Assembly (NCBI RefSeq): GCF_003626635.1
Contig: NZ_RAZT01000017.1
Location: forward strand, 1 to 64,000
Length of the DNA stretch: 64,000 nt
Direction: 5' to 3'
DNA from: Micromonospora musae
GTDB taxonomy: Bacteria > Actinomycetota > Actinomycetes > Mycobacteriales > Micromonosporaceae
Made by a program: the position numbers and the translations under genes. Each line of letters opens with the position of its first letter. The stretch's first letter is position 1. Below the pieces are notes generated by a model. That model ran no database searches. It was not told the DNA's origin and saw only the letters and a list, made by a program, of their open reading frames with translations. Shown in pieces: positions 8,177 to 15,869 of the stretch.

Positions 8177-9273
8177 GCCGGGGCGCCGAGGGCGTCGGCG
8201 CGCAACCGGGCCGCGGCGCGCAGCAGCGCGGCGGCCTCCGCCTGCTCCGGCTCCGGGGCGCGTTCACCGGAGGCGAGCGCCACCACCTCCGCGACCGTGC
8301 CGAGCCCGCCGAGCGCCTCCCGGACCGGCCGGCCCATCGCACCCGTGTGGTCGCGCGCCTCGTGCCGGCAGAAGTACGCCAGCTCGCAGCTGGCCAGGCA
8401 CTCCGGCGCGTAGCGGGCCTCGACGCGGGCGAGCGCGGCGGTCAGCGTCGCCGGGTCGGTGGTCAGGTCGGCGGTGAAGTCCGCCGGCACCGCGGAGAGC
8501 AGGTCGTCGAGGCGGTCCATCCGGGCCAGCTGCCGGCGCAGCACCAGCAGCTGCTTGCGCACGTCGAGCAGGCTCGCCACCGGCTGGTTGGCGAAGTCAC
8601 GCGGGCAGATCAGCACCACGTCGTGCGACACCAGCTCCGGGTCGTGCCCGGCGGCGGCGAGCAGTTCGCGCAGCGCCAGCACGTACACGGCGGACTGGGT
8701 CGCGGCGGCCGAGACCTTCGCCGGGTCGGCCTGGCCGTCGATCACCGGAAAGGACTTGATCTCCACGACGTGGAACCGGCCGGCCAACCGGGCGGCGACC
8801 AGGTCCGGTTCGAGGTGCACCCGCCGGCCGGCGACCTCCAGGCTGAGCAGCGGATGGTCGAAGAGCGCGGCCGGCTGGTGCGGGCCGGTCGGCACGGCCG
8901 TGGTCAACAGTTCGCGTGACCTGGCGTGCCGCTCGGGCAGGTCGTCGGCCGCGCCGAGATCGGTCCAGTCGGCCCGGTCGCCGGGCTCGACGCCGAGCCG
9001 CTCGGCGACCAGGCGGAGCAGCTCGACCCCGCCGTCGGCCTTGACCTGCGCCTCGAACGCGTTGCCCCGGGTGATCGCGAACCGGGACTGGCCGAACCGG
9101 GCGGGGAAGCCGATCCGCTCGGCCAGCCCGGTCTTGTCGACTCCCGCGCCGTCCAGCACCGCCCGGCGGGTGCAGCCCGGGTTGCCGGTCAGCGCGGCGA
9201 TCGTCCGGGCGTTGTGCCGCCGCGGCGGGACGCCGCCCCGGATCTCGGCCAGTCGCTGCTCGCTGCTCGTCAT
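8173..9273 (-). CDS. RecB/Cas4-like PD-(D/E)XK nuclease with probable Fe-S cluster
   Basis: A 366-aa protein with the signature of the RecB/Cas4/AddB nuclease group: GNAFEAQ (E74), LEPDLV (D157), VEIKS (E171, K173) and the QxxxY motif (Q193, Y197). Four cysteines fit a 4Fe-4S site that pins the two ends together: C34 near the N-terminus and C292-x3-C296-x5-C302 near the C-terminus. Cas4 and AddB use nearly the same pattern. It should cut or resect DNA. The ATG at 9273 follows a TATCCT -10 by 8 nt, a leaderless signal. Its stop overlaps the start of the 506-aa partner. No cas genes or CRISPR array and no helicase lie nearby. Confidence 0.8.
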   Translation of the reverse strand: MTSSEQRLAEIRGGVPPRRHNARTIAALTGNPGCTRRAVLDGAGVDKTGLAERIGFPARFGQSRFAITRGNAFEAQVKADGGVELLRLVAERLGVEPGDRADWTDLGAADDLPERHARSRELLTTAVPTGPHQPAALFDHPLLSLEVAGRRVHLEPDLVAARLAGRFHVVEIKSFPVIDGQADPAKVSAAATQSAVYVLALRELLAAAGHDPELVSHDVVLICPRDFANQPVASLLDVRKQLLVLRRQLARMDRLDDLLSAVPADFTADLTTDPATLTAALARVEARYAPECLASCELAYFCRHEARDHTGAMGRPVREALGGLGTVAEVVALASGERAPEPEQAEAAALLRAAARLRADALGAPA

Positions 9274-9358
9274 GATCCGCCAGGATAGGCCGCGATCGCA
9301 CCGGTTGAGCACGCCCCGCGCCGAGGCGAATCGACGACCACCGGTCGCCGGGCCGCGG

Positions 9359-9592
9359 TCAGCCGACCGCGAGCCCCCGGGCCTCGGACTTGGGCAGGTC
9401 GTACTCGGCCCCGCAGTACGTGCACTGCTGGCCGTACCGGGTCCGCACCGGGATCAGCGGGACGAAGAAGAGGCTGAACTTCGTGGACCGGCGGCTGATC
9501 ACCTGCGCGGCGTGGTTGCCGCAGTTGCGACAGACCCGGCTGACGACACCGAGCCGGTCGACCTTGGTACGGAACCCGAAGATGACGAACAT
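9359..9592 (-). CDS. Zinc-ribbon domain protein
   Basis: A 77-aa protein built around two CxxC knuckles: CRNCG near residue 21 and CTYCG near residue 57. Together they form a zinc ribbon. Between them lies the hydrophobic strand FSLFFVPLIPV. The N-terminus MFVIFGFRTKVDRLG matches a family of short actinobacterial zinc-ribbon proteins of unknown role. It may bind nucleic acid or a protein partner. It lies 86 nt from the nuclease gene start and is probably transcribed separately. Confidence 0.75.
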   Translation of the reverse strand: MFVIFGFRTKVDRLGVVSRVCRNCGNHAAQVISRRSTKFSLFFVPLIPVRTRYGQQCTYCGAEYDLPKSEARGLAVG

Positions 9593-9701
9593 CGTTCAGT
9601 GGTACCCGATACCTCGGCTCTTCACCACGCCCACGACAACGCCCGTCAGGTTTACTCATTGCTGCACCTGACGGATCGCGCGCAGCGGGAGGGGGACCGG
9701 C

Positions 9702-9887
9702 ATGAACGGTCATGTGCGTTGGCAGGACATCCGGGGAGAGTACGTACGGCGCGCCGGCGGCGAGGAGTCGGTGCAGGCCGGCAAGGAGGAACTCCTCGCG
9801 CAGGTGGTCGGTCACCGCCTCGCGGAGATACGAGCCGGGTCGACGATGTGGCGGTGCCCCGGCCAGGGGGCACCGCCACATCATTGA
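9702..9887 (+). pseudogene. Truncated XRE-family antitoxin
   Basis: The first 46 codons read like the start of an XRE-type antitoxin (VRWQDIRGEYVRRAGGEE, then KEELLAQVVGHRLAEIRA). The helix-turn-helix that should follow (normally RGLTQ...RMGVTKGRVSQIE) is missing. The frame runs into unrelated codons and stops inside the terminator hairpin at 9845-9882. AGCGGGAGGGGG lies just before the ATG. I see no toxin gene upstream, only possible debris. I interpret it as the remnant of a toxin-antitoxin module; a 61-aa functional peptide is the alternative. Confidence 0.6.
9845..9882. terminator. Strong 16-bp hairpin
   Basis: A perfect 16-bp stem GATGTGGCGGTGCCCC (9845-9860) pairs with 9867-9882 around a 6-nt loop. 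It sits between the plus-strand XRE remnant and the convergent SRPBCC gene and can serve both strands. Confidence 0.75.
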
Positions 9888-9915
9888 TCTGCCTCTGGCA
9901 GCCCGCCCGGACGGG

Positions 9916-10788
9916 TCAGCCGGCGGCGGTCGCCGTCTGCGGCTCGGCGCTCGGCTCCTCGGTGAGCCACATCGGCTGCCAGTCCGCCAGCTCGTTGTAG
10001 CGACGCAGCTCGTACAGGCCGCTGAGCGATCCGGCCCAGCCCGCGTACGGCGGGTGCGCCTCGTCGAAGCCGCTCTGCACGAAGGTGAGCTTGGTCTTCC
10101 CCTCGGACTCGGCCAGCTCCCAGGTGGTGACGCCGGGCGGGCCCCAGTCGACGGAGACCATCCGCCCCGGGTCCAGGTCGACGACCTTGGCGGCGTGGCC
10201 CGACTCGAAGCCGCCCATCGCGTAGCGGCCGCCGACCCACGGCTCGATGCCGATCGGGTGGCCGAACCAGGCGCTGGCCTGCTCGGAGTCGGTCAGCGAG
10301 GTGAACACCTTGGCCATCGGCGCGTCGATGAGGATCTCGCTGCGCATCTCGGCGGAGGTGAAGTCGACCTTCGGCAGCAGCGGCTGGCCCTCCAGGTGCA
10401 GGGCGAGGTTGGCGGTCGAGAGGTACCAGTACGTCTGGAGCACCCCGCGCGGCGCCCCGCTGATCACGTCGGCGAAGTCGAAGTGGCTCTGGCTCAGGCT
10501 GAGGATCGTCGAGTCGGCGCTCTCGGCCCGCAGCCGGATTTCGGTGGTGGTCTCCACCCCGTCGAGCGTCCACGCGAAGCGCAGCGTCTCGTCGTCGACG
10601 TGCAGCGGGCGCTGGTGCGGCGCGTCACCCTCGGGCGTGTAGCGGCCCCAGAACTCGTACCGCTGGGGCAGCTCGACCTCGGCGTGCTCGGCCAGCCAGA
10701 CGCGCAGCTCGGCGGCGTCGGTCAGGGCCCGGCGGACGGCCTCGACCGGTGCGGCGAGACGGGCGTGCAGCTTCATCGGTTCACTCAC
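9916..10788 (-). CDS. Double SRPBCC (AHSA1-type) domain protein
   Basis: A 290-aa protein with two START/SRPBCC-like halves. The first (residues 1-140) contains VEAVRRALTDAAELRVWLAEHAEV. The second (about 145-265) contains SEILIDAPMAKVFTSLTDSEQASAWFG and the closing helix YNELADWQPMW. AHSA1-type domains bind hydrophobic ligands or modulate client proteins; no catalytic residue can be assigned. The GTG at 10788 has AGGGG 7 nt upstream and overlaps the end of the ArsR-type regulator gene by 8 nt. Regulator-SRPBCC pairs like this are common and suggest stress- or ligand-dependent expression from the upstream promoter. Confidence 0.82.
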   Translation of the reverse strand: MSEPMKLHARLAAPVEAVRRALTDAAELRVWLAEHAEVELPQRYEFWGRYTPEGDAPHQRPLHVDDETLRFAWTLDGVETTTEIRLRAESADSTILSLSQSHFDFADVISGAPRGVLQTYWYLSTANLALHLEGQPLLPKVDFTSAEMRSEILIDAPMAKVFTSLTDSEQASAWFGHPIGIEPWVGGRYAMGGFESGHAAKVVDLDPGRMVSVDWGPPGVTTWELAESEGKTKLTFVQSGFDEAHPPYAGWAGSLSGLYELRRYNELADWQPMWLTEEPSAEPQTATAAG

Positions 10789-11338
10789 GGTCTTTCCCCT
10801 TCGGGTAGCAGGCCACGGCGAGCTTGAACGCGTCTCCCTCGGCGCCGCCGTAGCGGGTGAAAAGGTCCTGCAGAGTGGTCTGCAGGTCGTGCAGGAACTG
10901 CTGGCGTTGCTCCGCCGGCACCCGGATCTCGCCCGAGACTCCGACCGAGGGCAGCTCGGGCGCGGCCCGGTCGAGCGCGGCGATGTCGGCCTGGACCTCC
11001 TCCATGAGGTCGAGGAGGTAGCCGAGGCTGAGTTCGTCGCGAGCGCGGCGCAGCCCGATGCGACCCACCAGCCGGGGTGAGAGCCAGTAGGACCGGGCGG
11101 CGGCCTGATAGATGCCCTCGGTGATGCCACGGACCTTGCGCTCGGCGACCAGGTCGACGAGGCCGGCCGCGACCAACTGTTTGACGTGGTAGTAGACGCG
11201 CTGCGGCGTCTGCTCCAGCCGGGCGGCCACCTCGGTGCAGGTGCGCGGCTCGGCCAGCTGCCGCAACACCTCCACACGTTGCGGCTTGAGCAGGACTTCG
11301 GCCTGCTCGATCTGCTCCAGGTACAGGACATCTCTCAT
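10781..11338 (-). CDS. ArsR-type winged-helix regulator
   Basis: A 185-aa regulator. The N-terminal winged helix covers about residues 10-75: QRVEVLRQLAEPRTCTEVA, the recognition helix QTPQRVYYHVKQLVAAGLV, then the wing VAERKVRGITEGIYQ. The C-terminal 100 residues are helical and include DLMEEVQADIAALDRAAPEL and a dimer-like FLHDLQTTLQDLFTRY. There is no Cys-rich metal site, so the ligand is probably not a metal. The ATG at 11338 was chosen over a TTG at 11362, which would place the start inside the operator. It is first in an operon with the SRPBCC gene. Confidence 0.82.
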   Translation of the reverse strand: MRDVLYLEQIEQAEVLLKPQRVEVLRQLAEPRTCTEVAARLEQTPQRVYYHVKQLVAAGLVDLVAERKVRGITEGIYQAAARSYWLSPRLVGRIGLRRARDELSLGYLLDLMEEVQADIAALDRAAPELPSVGVSGEIRVPAEQRQQFLHDLQTTLQDLFTRYGGAEGDAFKLAVACYPKGKDRE

Positions 11339-11349
11339 GGCAAAATCAG

Positions 11350-11376
11350 TTTGTACGTACAAAACTTGTTTGTCAA
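11350..11376 (-). promoter_or_regulatory. Promoter with palindromic operator for the ArsR-SRPBCC operon
   Basis: Reading the minus strand, a consensus TTGACA (-35, 11371-11376) is followed by the perfect 14-bp palindrome TTTGTACGTACAAA (11350-11363), which covers the expected -10 region and ends 11 nt before the ATG. This is a natural autorepression site for the encoded winged-helix protein. Confidence 0.65.
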
Positions 11377-11382
11377 TCGGTT

Positions 11383-11419
11383 CGACGAAAGGCCGCGCGT
11401 GTCGCGCGGCCTTTCGTCG
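11383..11419 (-). terminator. Terminator of the sigma-factor operon
   Basis: A perfect 17-bp stem (11383-11399 / 11403-11419) with a 3-nt loop TGT, 10 nt past the stop of the membrane protein gene on the minus strand. Its core GGCCGCGCG/CGCGCGGCC is shared with the terminator at 12994-13026. Confidence 0.8.
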
Positions 11420-11428
11420 GACTTCGCC

Positions 11429-12379
11429 CTACTTGGACGGCAACAGGTCGGCCCCGGACGGCGCCTCGACCCTCACCGGCGCGCCGTAGCCCGACAGTTC
11501 GAGGACCACGCCGAGGTGGTACGTGTGGTCACTGCCGTGGATGCGCGTCTTCGCCGTGCGGGCGTAGGCGACCTTCGCGATCCGGCCGTCCGCGCCGATC
11601 GTCACCTCACCGGCGAGGTGATCGGCGAGGATCCCTGCGGCGGCGTCAGCCACGGTGACCTCGAAGTGGTACACGCCGGCAGCCCGCTCCGTCACCGTGG
11701 CGCCGGCCTGGCGCAGCAGCCGGAACAGCTCCTGCGGATCCGCCGACGCGCCCAGGCCGCCGCCCATCGCCATGTCGTAGTCGAGGCTCTCCTGCTTCCC
11801 CGGCTGCTTCCTCCAGAGAATCCTGCCGTTCTCGGGGTCCGCGCCGTCCCGTGCGCCGGTGTAGTGGACACCGCCGAGCAGCCGCTCGTGCTCGTAACCC
11901 GCGGCGATGACCGGACGCAGCTTCCCGCCGTACGGCGATTCCAGATAGCCGGTGACCGTCGTCGGATCGAAGGCGCCCGTGGTGACCCAACTCCGGCCCA
12001 CCGGTTCGGGCAGCTCGCCCGCCGGCGGCGCCGCGTCCTTCGATGTGGTCGTGACCTTCACCCGGTAACTGATGCCCTGACTGGCCGCCGCGGCGGCGGC
12101 CAGTCGCAGCTGCGGCGAGTCGGCGCCTGCCGCCGGCGGGCGTCCCGCGACCGGGCCGGGCGAGTCCTGCGTGCCCCCCGGGACACCGGTGCCGACGGTC
12201 GCGACCGCGACCAGCGCCCCCACCACGGCGACGACCCCCGCGGCGTACGCCGTGCGGTGCCGGGCGACCCGTCGCCGGTGCCGCAGGCCAGCCTCCGCCA
12301 GGACGTCGCGGCTGAACGCCACACCGCTGACCTCGTCGTGCATGCCGCTGATCAACTGATCTTCGAGATCACTGGTCAT
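11429..12379 (-). CDS. Single-pass membrane protein, probable sigma-factor partner
   Basis: A 316-aa protein. A cytoplasmic stretch of about 42 residues ends in RHRRRVARHR, followed by one membrane span (TAYAAGVVAVVGALVAVATVG). An extracytoplasmic Pro/Gly linker then leads to a beta-rich domain with GISYRVKVTTTSKD and ADHLAGEVTIGADGRIAKVAY. The gene overlaps the sigma gene stop by 4 nt (ATGA), the position of an anti-sigma factor. The cytoplasmic part lacks a visible HxxxCxxC zinc motif, so it is not a standard ZAS anti-sigma. The outer domain resembles LppX/LprG-like folds only loosely. Function as regulator or sensor is inferred. Confidence 0.7.
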   Translation of the reverse strand: MTSDLEDQLISGMHDEVSGVAFSRDVLAEAGLRHRRRVARHRTAYAAGVVAVVGALVAVATVGTGVPGGTQDSPGPVAGRPPAAGADSPQLRLAAAAAASQGISYRVKVTTTSKDAAPPAGELPEPVGRSWVTTGAFDPTTVTGYLESPYGGKLRPVIAAGYEHERLLGGVHYTGARDGADPENGRILWRKQPGKQESLDYDMAMGGGLGASADPQELFRLLRQAGATVTERAAGVYHFEVTVADAAAGILADHLAGEVTIGADGRIAKVAYARTAKTRIHGSDHTYHLGVVLELSGYGAPVRVEAPSGADLLPSK

Positions 12380-12897
12380 CTACCTGCTCCTCTCACACCC
12401 GTCTCTTCGAGCGCCCAACCGGCGGTCAGCTCGCGCAGCCGCGCCAGCCCCCGCGAGGCCGAGGACTTGACCGTGCCGACCGAGCAACCGAGCAGGTCGG
12501 CGGCCTCCGCCTCACTGAGCTGCTCCCAGTACCGGAGCACCAGCACGGCCCGCTGCCGTGGCGGCAACCCGGCCAGCGCCTGGACGAGCGCCTGCCGAAG
12601 GTGCAGGGCATCGGTGCCGTCCGCCTGGCTCGGCGGCTCGACCACGGTCAGCACCTCCGGGCGTCGCCTACGCAGCCGCCACCGGTCGACGGCGAGGTGG
12701 TACAGCGTGCGACGCAGGTACCCCTCCCGATCGCCGTGCACGCGGTTCCAGTTGCGCATCAGCCGCTCGAGCGCCGCCTGCACCAGGTCCTCACCGGCGA
12801 CCCGGCTGCCCGTCAGCAGCACCGCCGTCGCGAGCAGCGCCTGTCCGCGTTCGGCGACCAGGACGTCCAGCCCTTCGAAGCGTTTCTTCCGCCGCAC
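12376..12897 (-). CDS. SigE-family ECF-like RNA polymerase sigma factor
   Basis: A 173-aa sigma-70 family protein of the small actinobacterial SigE type. Region 2 includes LVAERGQALLATAVLLTG and EDLVQAALERLMRNWNRVHGD. Region 4 has LPPRQRAVLVLRYWEQLSE and the recognition helix CSVGTVKSSASRGLARLREL. It would direct RNA polymerase to a dedicated promoter set. I start it at the GTG at 12897 because GGAAGGAG sits 6 nt upstream and the family begins at RRKKRFEGLD; the longer frame has no such site. It is followed by its membrane partner with a 4-nt overlap. Confidence 0.9.
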   Translation of the reverse strand: MRRKKRFEGLDVLVAERGQALLATAVLLTGSRVAGEDLVQAALERLMRNWNRVHGDREGYLRRTLYHLAVDRWRLRRRRPEVLTVVEPPSQADGTDALHLRQALVQALAGLPPRQRAVLVLRYWEQLSEAEAADLLGCSVGTVKSSASRGLARLRELTAGWALEETGVRGAGR

Positions 12898-12993
12898 CGG
12901 CTCTCCTTCCGTCCCCACCAAGGACGACGGCCGCAGGCCGAAGGTTGACAGGCTCACCGGACCGGTTCGCCGACGACACCCGGGAGCCGAACG

Positions 12994-13026
12994 ACGAACG
13001 GCCGCGCGGATCGCGCGGCCGTTCGT
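12994..13026 (-). terminator. Terminator of the tmsAB-like operon
   Basis: A perfect 15-bp stem (12994-13008 / 13012-13026) with a 3-nt loop GAT, 16 nt beyond the methyltransferase stop on the minus strand. The core is the same GGCCGCGCG as in the hairpin at 11383-11419. Confidence 0.8.
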
Positions 13027-13041
13027 GGAATCAGGTGCCGG

Positions 13042-14385
13042 TCAGGGCAGCCAGTCCGGACGCAGCGGGTAGCCGTTGCTGCCGTCCGGGTTGTTGCGGG
13101 TGGCGAGCACCTGGTGCAGCTGGATGCCGTTGCGCTCGAACGCCAGCCGCGACCCGGCCATGTAGAGCCCCCACACCCGCGCGGTGCCCGCGCCGACCTC
13201 GGAGACGCAGAAGTCCCAGTTCTCGACGAGGTTGCGGCACCAACCCGCCAGCGTCAGCGCGTAGTGCTGCCGCAGGTTCTCCTCGTGGTGCACCTCCAGC
13301 CCGGCGTCGTGCAGCTCGCTGATCACCCGACCGGGCCCGGCCAGCTCCCCGTCCGGGAAGACGTACCGGTCGATGAACGCGCCGGACCGGTGCGGCGCCC
13401 GGTTGTCCGCCCGGGTGATGCAGTGGTTGAGCAGCCGGCCGCCCGGACGCAGCCGCTCCCGCAGCGCCCCGAAGTAGGCCGGATAGTTGCGCACGCCGAT
13501 GTGCTCGGTCAGCCCGATGGAGGAGATCGCGTCGAACTGCTCCCGGGGCGCGTCCCGGTAGTCCATGTACCGCACCTCGGCCAGCTCGCCCAGGCCCTCC
13601 CGCTCGATCGCCGCCTGCGCCCACTCGGCCTGCGCCTTCGACAGCGTGACCCCGAGCGCCTTGACGCCGTACTCGCGGGCCGCGTGCCGGACCATCCCGC
13701 CCCAGCCGCAGCCCACGTCGAGCAGCCGCATCCCCGGCTTGAGCGCCAGCTTCGCGGCGACCAGGTCGTACTTCGACGCCTGGGCCTGCTCCAGGGTGTC
13801 CTGCGGGGACCGGAAGACCGCGCAGGTGTACGTCATCGACGGGCCGAGCACCCGCTCGTAGAAGGCGTTCGACACGTCGTAGTGGTGCGAGATCGCGGAG
13901 CTGTCCCGGGCCCGGGAGTGGCGCAGCCCGCTCATCACGCGCTTCCAGCGGGGCTCGGCCTCCTGCGGCGGGGCCGGCGGCGGTCGCAGCCGCTCCCAAC
14001 CCAACCCCCGCGCCAGGGTCAGCGCGTCACCCAGCGACGGCAGGCGCAGCCGCAGCTCGTCGGAGAGCACCCGGAACGCCTCGTACGGGTCGCCCGGGTG
14101 CACCCCCTCCAGCCCCAGGTCACCGCTCACGTAGGCGCGGGCCATCCCCAGGTCACCGGGGGCGGTGAGCAGGTAGGACAGCCCGCGCTCGGTGCGGATG
14201 GCAAGGGTGATCCCGGCGTCGGCCGGGCCGATGGCGCTGCCGTCGTAGCCGGTGATCCTTAGCGGCAGGTCACCGGTGGTCACCGCGCGGATCACATCCG
14301 CCACGGTGATCTGCGGGTGCCGACCCCCCGCCGGCGGTGTGCCGGGGACGCTCGTGGCCCCCTGGTCTCGGTCGGTCAGGCTCAT
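13042..14385 (-). CDS. tmsB: CFA-type fatty acyl phospholipid methyltransferase (TmsB/UfaA1-like)
   Basis: A 447-aa S-adenosylmethionine-dependent enzyme. The N-terminal 150 residues form the lipid-binding part (DLPLRITGYDGSAIGP, VSGDLGLEGVHPGDPYEAF). The Rossmann domain carries LLDVGCGWGGMVRHAA and the family's ISHHYDVSNAFYERVLGPSMTYTCA. Alone, such enzymes add a methylene or methyl group across the double bond of an acyl phospholipid. Next to an FAD oxidoreductase they make 10-methyl branched acids such as tuberculostearic acid, which Micromonosporaceae contain. The ATG at 14385 overlaps the oxidoreductase stop (ATGA). The subfamily call relies on the pairing. Confidence 0.88.
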   Translation of the reverse strand: MSLTDRDQGATSVPGTPPAGGRHPQITVADVIRAVTTGDLPLRITGYDGSAIGPADAGITLAIRTERGLSYLLTAPGDLGMARAYVSGDLGLEGVHPGDPYEAFRVLSDELRLRLPSLGDALTLARGLGWERLRPPPAPPQEAEPRWKRVMSGLRHSRARDSSAISHHYDVSNAFYERVLGPSMTYTCAVFRSPQDTLEQAQASKYDLVAAKLALKPGMRLLDVGCGWGGMVRHAAREYGVKALGVTLSKAQAEWAQAAIEREGLGELAEVRYMDYRDAPREQFDAISSIGLTEHIGVRNYPAYFGALRERLRPGGRLLNHCITRADNRAPHRSGAFIDRYVFPDGELAGPGRVISELHDAGLEVHHEENLRQHYALTLAGWCRNLVENWDFCVSEVGAGTARVWGLYMAGSRLAFERNGIQLHQVLATRNNPDGSNGYPLRPDWLP

Positions 14386-15782
14386 GCTCTCGCTACCGCC
14401 TTCTCGTACAGTCCGGTCAGCCGCTGCTCCGGGTCGTAGCGGTCCCGCACGGTGCGCCACGTCGCCCCGCCGTAGAGCCGCTCGAAGGAGTCCCGGTCGT
14501 AGTAGGCGTCGGAGTAGAGCGACTTGTGCCCGCCCATCTCCGAGACCACCCGTTCGATCAACCGGTTGGCGTCGCCGTCGGCGGCGCCCTCGGCGATCGG
14601 CACGCTCCCCCAGAAACCGATGTTGACGTAGTCCTGCCCGGCCCGCAGCGGATACAGCGGCCAGGACCGGGCCGAGCCGGGACCCGCCGGCTCACGCAGT
14701 CGCAGTGGGCAGAGCCAGACCGGGGTCATCCCGACCGCGCCCGCGAACCAGCGCAGGAAGTCGGCCGTCCGCTCCAGTGGGATCTCCACGTCCTGCACCA
14801 CCCGTTCCCGAGCGGGCTGGCCGCGCAGCCGGTCGATCCGGGCGGCGACACCGTGGCGGTGCTCCAGCCGGACCAACCGGTGGTAGACGTCGCTGCGCCG
14901 GTAGCGCGCCGGCCAGAGCCGGCGTACCACCGGGTGCTGCACGCCGAACGCCGAGGAGCACCAGAACCAGTCGGTGTCCCAGCGCCAGAGATAGTCGTAC
15001 GTGGTGAGCGTGTCGCGGACCCGCCGGCGTAGCGACCGGTAGTAGATGTCCTGCCCGGTGTAGTCGCTGGGCCGCCCGCCCTCGTCGGTGAAGCTGCCGA
15101 GGACGAGGTACGCCTCGCCGGGGCTGAACATCACCCCGTCCATCGTGTCCACCGGCGTGCCGGCCCAGGAGCGGGTGGCGGTCACCTCGGCGATCGCGTC
15201 GGTGAGCACCTCCAGACTCGTGAACCGCACGTTGCGCACCGCCACGTAGCGGCGTACCGGTTGGAGCTCGATGCGCAGCCGGGTGGCGTAGCCGAGGCTG
15301 CCCATCGAGTTCGGGAAGGCCGCGAAGAGGTCGGCGTGCTCACCCTCGGGCCGGGCGGTGACGATCTCACCCGATCCGGTGAGCACGTCCAGCTCGGTGA
15401 CCGACTCGTGCGGCAGGCCGTTGCGGAACGAGGTCGACTCGATGCCCAGTCCGGTGACGGCGCCGCCCAGCGTGATGGTGCGCAGCTGCGGCACCACCAG
15501 CGGCATCAGCCCGTACGCGAGGGTCGCGTCGACCAGGTCCTCGTAGGTGCACATGCCCTGCACGTCGGCCGTGTGGGCGGCCGGGTCGACCGAGATGACC
15601 CCGGTCAACCCGCTGACGTCGAGCCCCGGCGTCCGCACGTCGGCGCGGGGGCGGAACAGGTTCGAGGTGCGTTTGGCGAGCCGGATCGGCTCGCCGGGCG
15701 GCACCGCTGCGTACGAGTGCCGCAGCGTCGTGACCGCACTGTCGTGGTCGACCGATTGAAGATCCACACGGACCGCGCCCAT
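14382..15782 (-). CDS. tmsA: FAD-binding oxidoreductase (TmsA/BfaA-like)
   Basis: A 466-aa flavoprotein of the vanillyl-alcohol-oxidase/DprE1-like type. The FAD (PCMH) fold spans about residues 20-190: GVISVDPAAHTADVQGMCTY, VPQLRTITLGGAVTGLGIES and FPNSMGSLGYATRLRIEL. The C-terminal half has Trp/Tyr-rich segments (TYDYLWRWDTDWFWCSSAFG). In mycobacteria and related taxa the equivalent protein reduces the 10-methylene acyl intermediate to 10-methyl with NADPH. It is the first gene of a two-gene operon with the methyltransferase. The start at 15782 is a clean ATG; the next plus-strand gene diverges from it 88 nt away. Confidence 0.86.
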   Translation of the reverse strand: MGAVRVDLQSVDHDSAVTTLRHSYAAVPPGEPIRLAKRTSNLFRPRADVRTPGLDVSGLTGVISVDPAAHTADVQGMCTYEDLVDATLAYGLMPLVVPQLRTITLGGAVTGLGIESTSFRNGLPHESVTELDVLTGSGEIVTARPEGEHADLFAAFPNSMGSLGYATRLRIELQPVRRYVAVRNVRFTSLEVLTDAIAEVTATRSWAGTPVDTMDGVMFSPGEAYLVLGSFTDEGGRPSDYTGQDIYYRSLRRRVRDTLTTYDYLWRWDTDWFWCSSAFGVQHPVVRRLWPARYRRSDVYHRLVRLEHRHGVAARIDRLRGQPARERVVQDVEIPLERTADFLRWFAGAVGMTPVWLCPLRLREPAGPGSARSWPLYPLRAGQDYVNIGFWGSVPIAEGAADGDANRLIERVVSEMGGHKSLYSDAYYDRDSFERLYGGATWRTVRDRYDPEQRLTGLYEKAVARA

Positions 15783-15869
15783 GTGATCACTCTACGCCCG
15801 TCGGCGGCCACGGCACCGGATGTCCACGTTGGCCTTTTCACACTTCCAGGCAGCTCAAGAGGGGTTACG

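Noticed and set aside
8173..9273. Calling the Fe-S nuclease Cas4
   Set aside because: The motifs fit, but there is no CRISPR context, the cysteine spacing is C-x3-C rather than C-x2-C, and the protein is longer than usual Cas4.
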